NCBI GenBank assembly: GCA_963727245.1
Contig: CAVSFO010000011.1
Coordinates: forward strand, 124,001-188,000
Direction: 5' to 3'
DNA length: 64,000 nucleotides
From: JBKQVT01 sp963727245
Lineage (GTDB): Bacteria; Planctomycetota; Planctomycetia; Pirellulales; Thermoguttaceae
Shown here: positions 45,942 to 56,944 of the stretch, in pieces
Layout of the letters: each line of letters opens with the position of its first letter
How positions within the stretch are numbered: the stretch's first letter is position 1
Translations under genes and position numbers: made by a program
Notes under the pieces: model-generated
Seen by the model: only the letters and a program-made list of their open reading frames with translations
Told to the model about the DNA's origin: nothing
Database searches by the model: none

Positions 45942-46547
45942 GTGCTTGCCGTGCAAAAACTTCACGACGAAAAACGCGACAGAATCCTCGAGGCGGCCAC
46001 CGAGCTGTTTGCCTCCCGCCCGTTCCACAAGGTCCTGCTCAACGACGTGGCCATCGAGGCGGCAGTCGGAAAGGGCACTCTCTATACCTACTTCGAAAAC
46101 AAGGAGAGCCTCTACCTCGCCGTCATCTATTCGAGTTTCGAGAAGCTCGTCGATCAACTCAAGCGATGCGTCGAGGCCGACGGCGCGTGCAGTCCCCGCG
46201 ACGCCCTGGAAACCACGGTGCGAGAGTACGTCGACTACGGGCTGGAACATCCGCGCCTGTTGGACCTCCTGCGGGCCGGGCCGCTCCCGCAGGCCGCTTA
46301 CGAGCGTTGGAGCCAGAAGGGGCGGGAACTGACCGACCTGGTCGAAGCGATCATCCGTCGCGGCATCGCCCTGGGGCAATTCGCCGACCCCCATCCCGAC
46401 CTGACCGCACGGTTCGTGCCGGGGCTGATCCGCTCGGCCCTCGTCGATAGCGCAGAGAGGCAGGATCCGCAGGTCGTCACCCGGCATATTCTCCGCTTTC
46501 TCGAGTCTTCGCTCCTTTCGACAAGTGAGAGTTGCTGCCAGCAGTGA
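45942..46547 (+). CDS. TetR-family regulator of the EmrAB locus
   Basis: 201 residues from a GTG at 45942. The TetR helix-turn-helix is RDRILEAATELFASRPFHKVLLNDVAIEAAVGKGTLYTYFENKESLY (about 11-57). The C-terminal ligand domain is unspecific (YGLEHPRLLDLLRAGPLPQ). It precedes the efflux genes on the same strand, ending 11 bases before the ATG at 46559. A dyad operator lies 41 bp upstream over the predicted start point, so autorepression with the pump genes is likely. Confidence 0.92.
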   Translation: MLAVQKLHDEKRDRILEAATELFASRPFHKVLLNDVAIEAAVGKGTLYTYFENKESLYLAVIYSSFEKLVDQLKRCVEADGACSPRDALETTVREYVDYGLEHPRLLDLLRAGPLPQAAYERWSQKGRELTDLVEAIIRRGIALGQFADPHPDLTARFVPGLIRSALVDSAERQDPQVVTRHILRFLESSLLSTSESCCQQ

Positions 46548-46558
46548 AAGATAAAATC

Positions 46559-48056
46559 ATGAAAGATACTGATCTCGGCGTTGAGGAGACGCTGCTCGTG
46601 GACGGCGACGCCGTGGCGCCGCGCCACGTCGCCGACCACCGCGACGAACGCGCGACGGTGCGCGTCGGGCCGCGTAAAACGGCGCGGTCGCTATCGCAGG
46701 ACGAGTTGCCCAAGCCGCCGTCGTCGCCTTCGCGGCAGCCTTGGACGTGGGTCTTGCTGGCCCTGCTGGCCATTGGTGCCATCGGCGGCGGCACCGCCTA
46801 TTATCTCTACACTCTTGGATACGAGAGCACGGATGACGCCTTTATCGCCGGGCACGTGGTGCCGATCAGCTCCCGCGTGGCGGGCCACGTAGCCAAGGAA
46901 GGAGTCCGGGTGACCGACAACCAAGCGGTGAAAGAGGGAGAACTCTTGGTGGAGTTGGATCCCAGGGACTTCGAGGCCAAGCTGGACGCCGCCGAGGCGG
47001 GGCTCCAGGCCGCCAAGGCCGGCCAGCGCAGTCGGACCTTCGGCGCCGACGTGACCGAGATCACTTCGTCGGCGGGCATGGACGAGGCGGCGGCGGCCGT
47101 GCACGGGGCGGAGGCCGAGGTGGCCGTGGCCCGGGCCGCGGTCGCCACGGCCGAGAGTCAGCAGGCCGCCGCCCGCGCCCAGTTGACGGCCGCCAAGGCC
47201 GCCTTGGCGCAGGCCCATTCGGAAGTGCGGGCGGCCGAGGCCAGGCATCAACTGACCACGTCCTACCTGGAGCGCATCGAGGACCTGGTCCCGCAACATG
47301 CCGTCTCGCAGGAGGCTCTGGACGAGGCGATGGCGAAGGACCAGGTGGCCGTGGCCGAAGTCGCCGCCGACCGGCAGCGCGTCGACGCCCAGGAGGCCGC
47401 CGTCAAACAGGCGGAAGCTGCCCTGGAGGCCGCCGGCAGCAGCCTGCTGCAGGCCGAGAAGGCGGTGACCGCGGGTGGCCGGACAAGGCCGCGCCGAGGC
47501 CAGGCTGGCGGCTGCCAAGTCGGCCCCCAGGCAAGTCGACCAAAGCCACTCCCAGACCAACATGGCCGAATTCGAAGTGGCACGCGCCGAGGCCGAGGTC
47601 ACCCAGGCCAGGTTGAATCTCTCCTACACCAAGATTCTCGCCCCCGTCGACGGACACGTCACGAGCAAGAACGTCGAGCCCGGGGCCCATGTCTCGGTCG
47701 GCCAGCCGCTGCTGGCGCTGGTCGAGCCGAATCTCTGGGTCGTCGCCAACTTCAAGGAGACGCAACTGACGAACATGCGGGTCGGGCAGAAGGTCTCCGT
47801 CGAGGTCGATGGATACCCCGGCATCAAGTTCGCCGCCCACGTCGACAGCATCCAGCGCGGCAGCGGCGCCTACTTCAGCCTCCTGCCCCCGGAAAACGCC
47901 ACCGGAAACTATGTCAAGGTCGTGCAAAGGGTGCCGGTGAAAATCGTCTTCGACGACCCCGCCCAGGTGGCGGCGCACCTGTTGGGGCCGGGCATGTCCG
48001 TGGTGCCGACGGTCGACGTCCGCACGCCGGACCAGGCAGCCGCCGGGGCACACTGA
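46559..48056 (+). CDS. emrA: EmrA-like membrane fusion protein, one frameshift
   Basis: About 499 residues after repair, starting at ATG 46559. Residues 1-65 are cytoplasmic; one membrane helix follows (WTWVLLALLAIGAIGGGTAYYLYTL), then YESTDDAFIAGHVVPISSRVAGHV, the HlyD/EmrA lipoyl signature, a long Ala-rich coiled coil (about 135-320) and the closing half (LNLSYTKILAPVDGHVTSKNVEPGAHVSVGQPLLALV). The frame shifts by one extra base near 47475. It bridges the inner-membrane MFS pump to an outer-membrane channel. The pump gene starts two bases after its stop. Confidence 0.9.
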
Positions 48057-48057
48057 C

Positions 48058-49643
48058 ATGGCGTCCGCAGCCGCCGCTGAAGCGGCCGCCTGGCGGCCGC
48101 GCGCGAACCCCTGGCTGATCGCCGTGTCCGTGATGCTGGCGACGATCCTCGAGGTGTTGGACACCTCGGTCGCCAACGTGGCCTTGCCCCACATCGCCGG
48201 CAACCTCTCGGCCAGCACCGACGAGGCCACCTGGGTGCTGACCAGCTACCTGATGTCCAACGCCATCGTGCTGCCGATGACGGGTTGGCTGGCGGGCCTG
48301 TTCGGCCGCAAGCGGTTCTTGATCGGCTGCATCGTCGTGTTCACGGCGGCCTCGGCGGCCTGCGGGGCGGCCACCAGCCTGGGACTCCTCGTGCTCGCCC
48401 GCGTCATCCAAGGGGCCGCCGGCGGGGCCTTGCAACCCCTCTCCCAGGCCATCCTCATGGAAAGCTTCCCGCCCAACAAACGCGGCGTGGCCATGGCCGT
48501 CTTCGGCATGGGCGTGGTGGTGGCGCCCGATTATCGGGCCCGTAATGGGCGGCTGGATCACCGACAGCTATTCCTGGCGCTGGGTGTTCTACATCAACAT
48601 TCCCCTCGGCGTCCTGGCGGTGTTGATGTCGCAAACCTTCCTGGAAGATCCGCCCTATCTCCGCGCCGGCCACGAACGCCGCGGCGGAAACATCGATTAC
48701 CTCGGCTTTGGCGCCTTGGCCCTCTGGCTGGCCACGCTGCAGGTGATTCTCGACCGCGGCCAGCAGGACGACTGGTTCAACGCCCGCTGGATTTGCTGGG
48801 CCTCGGCCATCTCCTTCCTCTCGATGATCGTCTTCATCTATTGGGAATTTCACGTGGAGCATCCGCTGGTCAACCTCCGCGTGCTGGGCAACCGCAATTT
48901 CGCCCTGGGGACGCTGCTGATCGCGGCGGTGGGCGTGGTGCTCTACAGCACCACGGCGCTGTTGCCGCTGTTCCTCCAGGAATTGATGGGCTATCCGGCG
49001 CTCAACAGCGGCCTGGCCGTCAGCCCGCGGGGGATCGGCGCCATCATCGCCCTGATGGTCGTCGGCCGGCTGGTCGGCAAGATCGACGCCCGGGTGCTGA
49101 TGACCTTCGGTTTTTGCGTCCTCGCTCTTTCCTGCTGGCAGTTCGGCGGTCTGAACCTGGAGATTGCCATCAGGAACGTGACCTGGCCGAACGTCATCTC
49201 CGGCCTGGCGATGGGGTTCGTGTTCGTCCCCGTCACAACCGCCTGCATGGCCAATTTGCCCAACGAGCAAATGGGCAATGCGACGGGGATTTTCAACCTC
49301 ATGCGGAACATCGGCGGCAGCTTCGGCATCTCGTTGGCGACGACGCTGGTGGCCCGGGGCGCCCAGGCCCACCAGGCCATGATGGTCGGCCATCTTTCCC
49401 CCTACGACCCGCATTTCCAGCAGTACCTGCGGACGCTCACCGGCGCTGTCGCATTATGGCAATCCCACCATCGCCGCCCAGCGGGCCAATGAAGCCGTCG
49501 GCGGCGTGCTGCTGCGGAATGCGACCCTGTGGGGCTATGTCGATACCTTTCGCGTGCTCGCGCTGCTCTGCCTGTTGTGCGTGCCGTTGGTGTGGATGTT
49601 TCAGAAGACGCGGTCGCACGCCGGGCCGGTGGGGCTCCATTAG
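48058..49643 (+). CDS. emrB: EmrB-like MFS multidrug transporter (DHA2, 14 TM), two frameshifts
   Basis: About 527 residues after repair. The DHA2 start motif LEVLDTSVANVALPHIAG, motif A-like GWLAGLFGRKRFLIG, and motif C-like FGMGVVVAP...IIGPVMGGWI are present. One extra G at about 48529 splits motif C (VVVAP, then IIGPVMGG in the next frame), and a second extra base near 49441-49446 precedes HYGNPTIAAQRANEAVGG and the last helix, ending at TAG 49641-49643. It exports hydrophobic compounds with proton antiport together with EmrA. It converges on a TolC-like gene that could complete the tripartite pump. Confidence 0.9.
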
Positions 49644-49672
49644 GAGTTAGAACTTAGGACTTAGAGCCAGGA

Positions 49673-49741
49673 GTAGGTCAGGCACTCCGTGCCTGACACC
49701 TTTTTCGCAGAGGACTGTCAGGCACGGAGTGCCTGACCTAC
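49673..49741. repeat. Palindromic repeat family C, copy 2
   Basis: Arms GTAGGTCAGGCACTCCGTGCC and reverse complement, loop with TTTTT. It lies between the convergent emrB and TolC-like genes and could help terminate both. Confidence 0.88.
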
Positions 49742-49756
49742 CTGTTACGGCCCTTT

Positions 49757-51572
49757 TCAATCCTTGGGCTGCGCCGAAGGAGGCAGCGGCGCCGGCCCCA
49801 AATCGTCTTCCTTCAACTCGACGGCCGGGCTGCGCGTGGGTGGCCCCGATAGCTTGCCTATCGGGGTGCCGTAGGCACAAGAGGTTTTCGTGGCGTAGAG
49901 CGGATCCTCTTGCGGCTGCGCCGCCCCGATAGGCAAGCTATCGGGGCCACCCGCGTATTGACGCCCCTCTTGCGGCTTCGCCGCCCCGATAGGCAAGCTA
50001 TCGGGGCCACCCGCGATGCGCAAGCTATCGGGGCCACCCGCGGCGGCCGCATCGCCCAGACGCACCTTCCATCCCCCGGCCAGCGCCTTGTAGACCGCAA
50101 CCAAGTCGACGGCCACTTGCCCGCGGCTCTGGGCAACTTCGTCCTGCTGACGCACCAGTTCCCGCTGCGTGTCCAGCAGCGGCTCGTAGTCGATCACGCC
50201 GCCTTTTTCATACAGGAGCATCGCCAAGGCGACGGCCTTGGCGGTCGCGGTCGCGGCGGCTTCCAAGGCACGGACCCGATCCTGTTCGCGGAGGAAGGAC
50301 GTGAGGGCGTTCTCCACTTCCTCGTTGGCCTTCAGTACGGTGTCCTGGTAGGTCGTAATGGCCTGGCGGAAGCGGGCGCCCTGGGCGCAGACGTTGCTCT
50401 GGATGCGCCCGTAGTTAAGGATGTTCCAGTGGAAGGTCGGCCCGACGGTGCCGAACGGGCTGCCCCCCTCGAAGATGCGGCTGAAGTCTTCGGCCTCCAG
50501 GCCGATGGTGCCCATGATGGCGATGTGGGGGTAGAATTCGGCTTCGGCGATGCCGATCCGCGCCGACTGCGCTGCCGCCTCGCGTTCGGCATGGCGGACA
50601 TCGGGGCGCCGCCGCAACAGATCGGCCGGGATGCCGGCCACGACCTCCTGCGGCGCAGTGGGGGATGTTACCACTGACGCCCAGACGGCCGCGAAGATTG
50701 CGCGGCGGCATCGCCATCAAAATGCAGAGGCGGTTCTGCACCTTGCGAACCCCGATCTCGAACGTGGGAATCAGCGCCTCCGTGGCGGCGAGGATGGCCT
50801 TGGCCCGCTGCACATCCAGGTCCGTCACCAGGCCCTTGTCGTAGCGAAGTTGCACGAGCTTGAGGCTCTTGGCTTGCAGGTCGGCGTTTTGCCGCGCCAG
50901 GGCAATGCGGCGCTGGAGCGAGCGCATCTGGATGTAGTTGGCCGCGACCTCCGCCTGGAGCATGACCAGGACGTCGTCGTAACCGTCGATCTGGGCATCC
51001 AACGATGCCTCCGCGGCCTCGACGCCGCGGCGGAAACGGCCCCAAACATCCAACTCCCAGGCCGCGTCGAACCCGGTCTGCCAATCGCTGAATTGATGCT
51101 TGATCGGGAAGGCGCCGAACGGATAGGCGTTGCCGCTGTACCTGTTGTCGGTGTATTGGCTGCTCATCTCCTGTTTCTGGGGGAAGAGATCGGCGGCCAC
51201 AACGCCGAGCTGGGCCCGCGCCTCCAAGATCCGCAGCCCGGCGACCCGCAGCGACAGATTCTGCCGGCTGGCGGCAGCGACGAGCCCGTCCAGCGCCGGG
51301 TCGTTGAAGACCGTCCACCAGCAAGTGACGTCGACCGGCCGGGTTTGCAGGCGTTGATCGGCGGCGTCGATCCAGCGGTCGGCCACGGCCGCATCGGGCG
51401 GGCAGTAGTTCGGCCCCACCTTCCCGCCGTTGTCGCACCAGTGTTCCATGCTGGCGCAACCGGCCAGCAACAGGAAGCAGAAGATCGCTGCGGCCAGCGG
51501 CAGTCTGCAACAGCCGACAGGCCCCCCAGCGGGAGGATAGGCTGCGGCAGCAGCGTCTCGGCCGTGTCTCAC
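49757..51572 (-). CDS. TolC/NodT-family outer-membrane efflux lipoprotein, one frameshift
   Basis: About 604 residues. A lipobox (FCFLLLAGC, about 31-39) marks a lipid anchor. Two outer-membrane-efflux-protein halves follow (WWTVFNDPALDGLVAAASRQNLSLRVAGLRI; GIPADLLRRRPDVRHAEREAAAQSARIGIAEAEFYPHI). One extra base in the G5 run at 50660-50664 shifts the frame; with it removed GNIPTAPQEVVAGIPADLL reads through. The C-terminus is abnormal: after YKALAGGW comes about 70 residues encoded by repeat family E (GGPDS(L)PIGAA units), then VELKEDDLGPAP. Probably the outer channel for EmrAB, converging on it. Confidence 0.9.
49835..50042. repeat. Palindromic repeat family E, copy 1 (coding, inside TolC-like gene)
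   Basis: Outer arms GGGTGGCCCCGATAGCTTGC (49838-49857) and reverse complement enclose a loop running from GTGCCGTAGGCACAAGAGG to CCTCTTGCGGCTGCGCCGCC. The right side is repeated: a 49-bp unit at 49907-49955 and 49967-50015, then a partial copy at 50016-50042. It is open throughout in the TolC frame. Confidence 0.88.
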
Positions 51573-51908
51573 GACTTCCCCCTGGCGGATGAGCGTAGTA
51601 ATTTGGTTTGTCTAATCGTTACGATCGATATAATCGGCAAACTCACCGTCATCTACTGAGATAAGACGGCTCATTCGGCCGGGGAACGTGAAGGTGGGTA
51701 AGAGGCGGTGAATGGGTTGGATGAAGTTGACGCCAGGAGCCGCCTGCCGATTGTTTCAGGCCCACTGGTAGCTGTAGGGTGGGTCGAGCGCAGCGAGCCC
51801 CACCAATAAAACAAGAGGAAATGGTGGGGCTCGCTGCGCTCGACCCACCCTACCGGCTGTGGCACGAATTCTGCGGGGCGGGAAAGGGAGCGGAAAGCGC
51901 CTACCGAC
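51573..51908. other. Intergenic region with repeat D copy 2
   Basis: 336 bases between the TolC-like start and the end of the response-regulator gene. The only structure seen is the family D palindrome. Confidence 0.5.
51774..51853. repeat. Palindromic repeat family D, copy 2
   Basis: A perfect 32-bp inverted repeat (arms 51774-51805 and 51822-51853, core GTAGGGTGGGTCGAGCGC) with a 16-bp AT-rich loop. It appears to be the intact form of the element at 39964. Confidence 0.92.
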
Positions 51909-52640
51909 TCAGCCCGCCTTGTCGCGCGTCAGGGCCTCGATCGTGGCCAGCAATTGGGTGGGATCGAACGGCTTGGTCAACACCCCGGTGACCGAGAGCG
52001 TGCGAAGCTTGTCGAGTATCGCGGCTTCCTCCCGGGCGTAGGCGGTGACGATGATCGTGGGCAGGCTGCGTCCCTGCCGCTCCAGCTCCAGGTACACTTC
52101 CAGGCCGTTGAGCACGGGCATGCAGAGGTCGAGAATCAGCACGTCGATCTGGTTGGCCAGCACGCGTTGGATGGCCTCTTGGCCGTCATGGGCGATGTAC
52201 ACCTTGTAGCCGTCGTGTTGCAGCATGTCGCGGATGCCCTGCACGAAGTCGCGGTCGTCGTCGGCGATCAGGACGCCGTGGGGCTTGATGCGGCCGACCA
52301 TGTCGAGGAGTTTTTTCAGGTCCAGCGGCTTTTGCAGCACGCCGCAGGCGCCTTGCGCGACGGCCTGGTCGATCAGTTGCTGCACGCTGAAGCCGGTGAC
52401 CAGGAAGACCCGTGCGGCCGGTTTCAGATTCCGCATTTCCAGAAAGCGTTCCACGCCGTTCTTTCCGGGGAGCTGGACGTCCATGAAGGTGAGGTCGTAG
52501 TCATGCTCGCGGAATTTCTCCAGCGCTTTTTCACCGCTGAAGACAACGTCGACCTGGTGGCCGTTGAGGCGGAGGACGTCGGCCAGGCTGTCGGCGAAAT
52601 CGCGATCGTCGTCGACTACCAGGATGTGCAGCTTACTCAT
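51909..52640 (-). CDS. Response regulator with two receiver domains and no output domain
   Basis: 243 residues. Receiver 1 (1-118) has the acidic pair DDD at 10-12, phospho-acceptor D54 (FMDVQLPG), T82 and K104 (QKP). Receiver 2 (122-240) has DDD at 127-129, D171 (ILDLCMPV), a TAY switch and TKPFD. Nothing follows the second receiver. Such tandem receivers act as phosphate relays or sinks, or by protein contact. The gene start overlaps the end of the kinase gene by 8 bases, so it is the kinase's cognate partner. Confidence 0.92.
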   Translation of the reverse strand: MSKLHILVVDDDRDFADSLADVLRLNGHQVDVVFSGEKALEKFREHDYDLTFMDVQLPGKNGVERFLEMRNLKPAARVFLVTGFSVQQLIDQAVAQGACGVLQKPLDLKKLLDMVGRIKPHGVLIADDDRDFVQGIRDMLQHDGYKVYIAHDGQEAIQRVLANQIDVLILDLCMPVLNGLEVYLELERQGRSLPTIIVTAYAREEAAILDKLRTLSVTGVLTKPFDPTQLLATIEALTRDKAG

Positions 52641-54578
52641 GGGTGTCTTCCTTCCCGGGAGCCGGGTGGAGGGGCAGCCGAACGGTGAAGGTAGTTCCCT
52701 GGCCGGCTTGGCTTTGGACTTCGACGCTGCCCTTGTGGCCGTTGATGATTTGTTTGATTATCGGCAACCCCAGCCCGATACCGAAGCTTTTTGTGCTATA
52801 AAGAGGTTCGAAGATTTTTTCCAGTTGATCGGCCGGAATGCCGCAGCCGGTGTCGGCAACGCGGATGGCGACGTATCCGTTTTCCACGCCGCTGGCGACG
52901 GTCATCCGCCCGCCCCCGCTATCCATGGCCTGGCAGGCGTTATTGAGCACGTTGATCATGCAGCGGCGGAAGCGTTCGCGGTCCAGGGGGACGGTCGCGG
53001 CGGCAGCCAGTTCGCGGCAGACGACGACGTGGGAGGGCAGTTCGTACTCGTCCAACAGGGACGCCAGCCAGGGGTCGATCTCGGTGGGCTGCTGCTGCAT
53101 CGGCCGGTCGCGGCTGAAGTCGAGCAGATCGCTGATGATGTTCTCGCAGCGGGCGATGCTGCGTTCGATGCGCTCCAGGGCGGGCCCGATGCCCAGTTCC
53201 TTGCCGCGGAGCCGCTCGGCGATCACGAAGAACGAAATGCGGATTGCCCCCAAGGGATTGCGCAGTTCGTGGCTGACGGTAGCCGTCACTTGCCCCAGGG
53301 TGCTGAGCCGCTCCTGGCGGACCAGGGCCGCTTGCGAGTCCTGGATGCGCTGGACCATGTCGTTAAAGGTGCGGGCCAGCACGCCCACTTCATCGTTGCT
53401 GACGACGGGGGCCCGGGCGGTGAGGTCGCCGCCGGCCACCTGCTCGGCGGCTGCCGGGCCACCGCCTGGGCCGGTGCGCGATGTTGCGGGCCAGCGCAGT
53501 AGCGGCGAAGACGACAAGCAGAGTTCCCAGCACCCCGACCATCGAGGGCGCGGAAGATTTGGCCGCGGAGCGGGGCAAAAAGTTCCTCGCGATCGCGTTT
53601 GACAATCAACCCCCAGCCCAGTTCCGGCGTAAGTTGCAGGAAGCGATAGGCCGCCAGCACGGGGAGGCCGCGATAGTCGGGGCAAGCGACCACGCCTCGT
53701 TGGTGTTGCAAGGCCCGATTGGCGTGCTCGGTTTCCAGGCGATATTGCAGCGGCCGGGGTGGTCCGGCGTCGGCCGACGGGATACTTCAGCGAGGTGAGG
53801 ATGCGGCGGTCGCCGTCGATCAGCAGGGCTTCGCCATGCGTCCCCAGTCCCTCCCCCGTGTGCAGCAGAGGCCGCAGCACCGCTGTCGGTCTTGAACTTC
53901 CGCGACCATCACCGCCGACGGCCCCGTTCGGGGGCGACCGCAGCGGCGCGAGCGATGTAGAAGACGGGCTCTTGCCCCTTGCCCACCAGACACGTACCAC
54001 CCACGAAATCGCCGGTCTCGCGGGCCGGCCGGAGGAAATACGGCTGGCCGGCCACGTCCGCGCACCAGGTCGGCGTCGTCGGTTGAGGCGATGACCGTGC
54101 CGCTCTTGGCGTCGGCGATGAAGATGCGGCGAAAATCGGGATAGGTGCGATGGATTTCCTCGAGGCGGGAGACAATCAGTTGATATTCGGCCTGCTCCCG
54201 CAGCCGCGTCCACAGGGCACGGCCGCGCAGCCCTTTTGCGGTAAGGTGTTCCATTTCGTTCAGGAGCGATTGCAACTGCACCACGCGCAGGGCCCTCCGG
54301 CCAAGATGGCCAGGTCCTTGCGGCGGTCGTCGAGCCACGAGCGGAGCCGCTCTTCCTTCAGGTCGGCGATCAATTGCAAACCAGCCGACGGCCTCCGCCT
54401 TGAAATCTTCCACCCTCCCGTTCCAGCGGGTGAAAGGAACACCCCAAAGCCCTATGTACTCGAGGGTGACGAGAATCGCCAGGGACGCCAGCCCGAAAGA
54501 CGGCACCATGCGGGTTTGCATGCTGTGGAATCGTCCGGCCGACCGGGGCGATTGGGTCTGGGCAGGAGTGAGGGGCAT
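52633..54578 (-). CDS. Membrane sensor histidine kinase, several frameshifts
   Basis: About 645 residues if repaired, spread over three frames. In order: an N-terminal membrane helix (VPSFGLASLAILVTLEYIGLW), an extracytoplasmic cache-like sensor (EEIHRTYPDFRRIFIADAKSGTVIASTDD; GQPYFLRPARETGDF), a second membrane helix, HAMP (VAGGDLTARAPVVSNDEVGVLARTFNDM), HisKA H-box VSHELRNPLGAI, and the ATPase domain with N box NVLNNACQAM and G boxes DTGCGIP and GIGLGLPI. The domains from HAMP onwards (52633-53450) are in one frame; at least five breaks lie in 53480-54380. Stimulus unknown. It is followed by, and overlaps, the double-receiver gene. Confidence 0.82.
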
Positions 54579-54781
54579 GAGGGGCTTCTCGGTGTGGCGG
54601 CACCAGCGCGCAGCGGAGGGAGTGCCGTTGCCGCGGTTTGTGTTGTATCTTGGACGGGCGGAGGACCGCCTACAAGCATTCTAGCGAATTTTTCCCCCGC
54701 GACCGCCCTATTCGGGCGGTATCATGCCGACGGGGGCCGCCGTTGACCCTGCGGCCGGCGGCTGCCACAATAGATATTCTC

Positions 54782-55762
54782 ATGACTCGCAAAGCGCTGA
54801 TTACAGGGATTACCGGGCAGGACGGGGCTTGCCTGGCCGAGTTTCTCTTGGCCAAGGACTACGAGGTCCATGGCATGGTCCGCCGTCCCCGCACCGAAAA
54901 CTTCGAACGACTCGAATCCATACGCCAGCGGGTGATTTTACACCAGGCAGACCTACTAGACCAGCTCGCCATTGTCGCCCTCGTGCAAGAGGTCCGTCCG
55001 CAGGAAGTCTACAACCTGGCTGCCCAAAGTTTCGTCCCCACCAGTTGGCGGCAGCCGGTGTTGACCGGGGAATTTACCGCCCTGGGCGTGACCCGCGTCC
55101 TCGAGGCGATCCGCCTGGTGGATCCGACCATTCGTTTCTACCAGGCCAGCACCAGCGAGATGTTCGGCAGCGTCGCCCAGGAGCCGCAAAACGAGCAGAC
55201 CGCCTTCTGGCCCCGCAGCCCCTACGGCGTGGCCAAGGTCTACGGCCATTGGATCACCGTCAACTGCCGGGAAAGTTATGGCATGTTCGCCTGTTCGGGC
55301 ATTCTCTTCAACCACGAGTCGCCGTGGCGGGGCAAGGAGTTCGTGAGCCGGAAAATCAGCGACGCCGCCGCCCGCATCAAGTTCGGCTTGCAGAAGAAGC
55401 TCGCCTTGGGCGATCTCGACGCCGTGCGCAATTGGGGTTACGCCGGCGACTATGTCGAGGCCATGTGGCTGATGCTGCAGCAGGACAAGCCCGAAGATTT
55501 CGTGATCGCCACGGGGGTGAAACATTCGGTGGGCCAACTGGCGGCGCTGGCCTTCCAGCGCGTGGGCCTGGACTGGCGCGAGCACGTCGAGGTGGCCCCG
55601 CGGCTCATCCGGCCGGCGGACATCAACACCCTTTGCGGCGATGCCGGCAAGGCCCGCCGCCTCTTGGGCTGGACGCCCAAGGTGACGTTTGCCGAGCTGG
55701 TCAACATGATGGTCGACGCCGACGTGGCGCGCGTCCAGCGCGAGCTGGAGGGCAATTCGTGA
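54782..55762 (+). CDS. gmd: GDP-mannose 4,6-dehydratase-like SDR enzyme
   Basis: 326 residues from the ATG at 54782. The NAD(P) loop GITGQDG lies at 8-14 and the extended-SDR catalytic residues in ASTSEMFG and SPYGVAKVYGHW (Y-x3-K). NWGYAGDYVEAMWLMLQ and GVKHSVGQLAALAF match GDP-mannose dehydratases, which make GDP-4-keto-6-deoxymannose for fucose, rhamnose or perosamine synthesis. No epimerase or reductase follows, so the final sugar is unknown. Its TGA overlaps the GTG of the next gene (GTGA, 55759-55762), implying coupled translation with a flippase-like protein. Confidence 0.93.
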   Translation: MTRKALITGITGQDGACLAEFLLAKDYEVHGMVRRPRTENFERLESIRQRVILHQADLLDQLAIVALVQEVRPQEVYNLAAQSFVPTSWRQPVLTGEFTALGVTRVLEAIRLVDPTIRFYQASTSEMFGSVAQEPQNEQTAFWPRSPYGVAKVYGHWITVNCRESYGMFACSGILFNHESPWRGKEFVSRKISDAAARIKFGLQKKLALGDLDAVRNWGYAGDYVEAMWLMLQQDKPEDFVIATGVKHSVGQLAALAFQRVGLDWREHVEVAPRLIRPADINTLCGDAGKARRLLGWTPKVTFAELVNMMVDADVARVQRELEGNS

Positions 55763-56814
55763 AGAAACTGCTGTTTACGCTGCTGAAAATCCTCATTTCG
55801 GCGGCGATTATCGGCTGGCTGTTCGTCAACGCCGTCAAGACCCAGGACGGCGTCAACGTCTTCCGAACGATGCTCGATGCCCCGAAACAGTGGGATTTGC
55901 TGGCGGCCGCCGTGGTGAGCACCGCCGCGGCCATCGTCCTGACCCTGATCCGCTGGTGCTTCCTGGTGCGCGCGTTGGGGATCACCTTTTCCATTCGGGA
56001 TGCCTTGCGCATCGGCTTCCTCGGTTACTTGTTCAACCTGTCGCCGGCGGGCATCGCCGGCGGCGACCTGCTGAAGGCCGTCATGCTCGCCCGCGAGCAC
56101 CCCGGCAACCGCGCCAAATCGGCCGCTTCGGTCATCATCGATCGCGTGGTGGGGCTTTATGTCCTCTTCGTGGTGGCTTCGGCGGGAATCCTCCTGACCG
56201 GCTTCTATTGGCGCGTGCCCGAGGTACGTCTCGTCTGGCGGGTCAACCTGATGATGGTCTGCCAGGGCACTTTGCTGCTGACGGTGGTGGGCACCGTGGG
56301 CATTGCCATCGTGCTGGGCACCGGCATTCTCGACGGCCGCTGGCTGCAGAGCCTGACCAGGCTGCGGCGGATCGGCCCGGCGCTGGGAAGCCTGATCGAC
56401 GCCCTGCGGATGTACCGCCGCAATCGCGCCGTGCTGTTGACCTCGGCCCTGATGACCGTCGGCGTTCACTGCCTGCTGGTCATGGGCATGTACCTGATCG
56501 CTCGGGGGCTGCCAGGCAAGCTCCTGCCGCTGTCCGAACAGTTCGTCGTCTATCCGATCAGCTCGGTTTTCAGCACGATTCCGCTGCCCGCCGGTCCGTT
56601 CGAGACGGTGTACTGCTCGCTTTACATCCACGCCGATCCCGGCTTGGCGATTCCCAAGGGCCAGGCGCTGATCATTGCCTTGGTGTTCCGCCTCGTCAAT
56701 GTCCTGCTGGCTGCCGTGGGCTTCATCTACTACCTGGGCGCCCGCCGCGAAGTGGCGGAAGTCATGCACGAGGTCGAAGAGGAGTCTCACGCCCCGCCGG
56801 GGCCAACCTCGTGA
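55759..56814 (+). CDS. Flippase-like integral membrane protein (UPF0104/LPG-synthase TM family)
   Basis: 351 residues from a GTG overlapping the gmd stop. Seven or eight membrane helices; family signatures are GFLGYLFNLSPAGIAGGDLLKAVML, IIDRVVGLYVLFV, and VYPISSVFSTIPLPAGPFETVY. The family includes the membrane part of lysyl-phosphatidylglycerol synthase and AglD-like proteins thought to flip or handle lipid-linked sugars. Coupling to a nucleotide-sugar enzyme supports a role in glycolipid or polysaccharide export. The last 25 residues are an acidic tail (EVMHEVEEES). Confidence 0.82.
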   Translation: MKKLLFTLLKILISAAIIGWLFVNAVKTQDGVNVFRTMLDAPKQWDLLAAAVVSTAAAIVLTLIRWCFLVRALGITFSIRDALRIGFLGYLFNLSPAGIAGGDLLKAVMLAREHPGNRAKSAASVIIDRVVGLYVLFVVASAGILLTGFYWRVPEVRLVWRVNLMMVCQGTLLLTVVGTVGIAIVLGTGILDGRWLQSLTRLRRIGPALGSLIDALRMYRRNRAVLLTSALMTVGVHCLLVMGMYLIARGLPGKLLPLSEQFVVYPISSVFSTIPLPAGPFETVYCSLYIHADPGLAIPKGQALIIALVFRLVNVLLAAVGFIYYLGARREVAEVMHEVEEESHAPPGPTS

Positions 56815-56944
56815 CCGGGCCGGGGTTGGTTTCTTTCCTCCTCGTTCCGCTTCGGATACTATGGTAGTGGCGAGGCGGGCCGTCTCTCGCGCCTGGATCT
56901 GGACCGCCGACTCGTTTGCTCCCAAACACTGAAGGGGCCGCACC

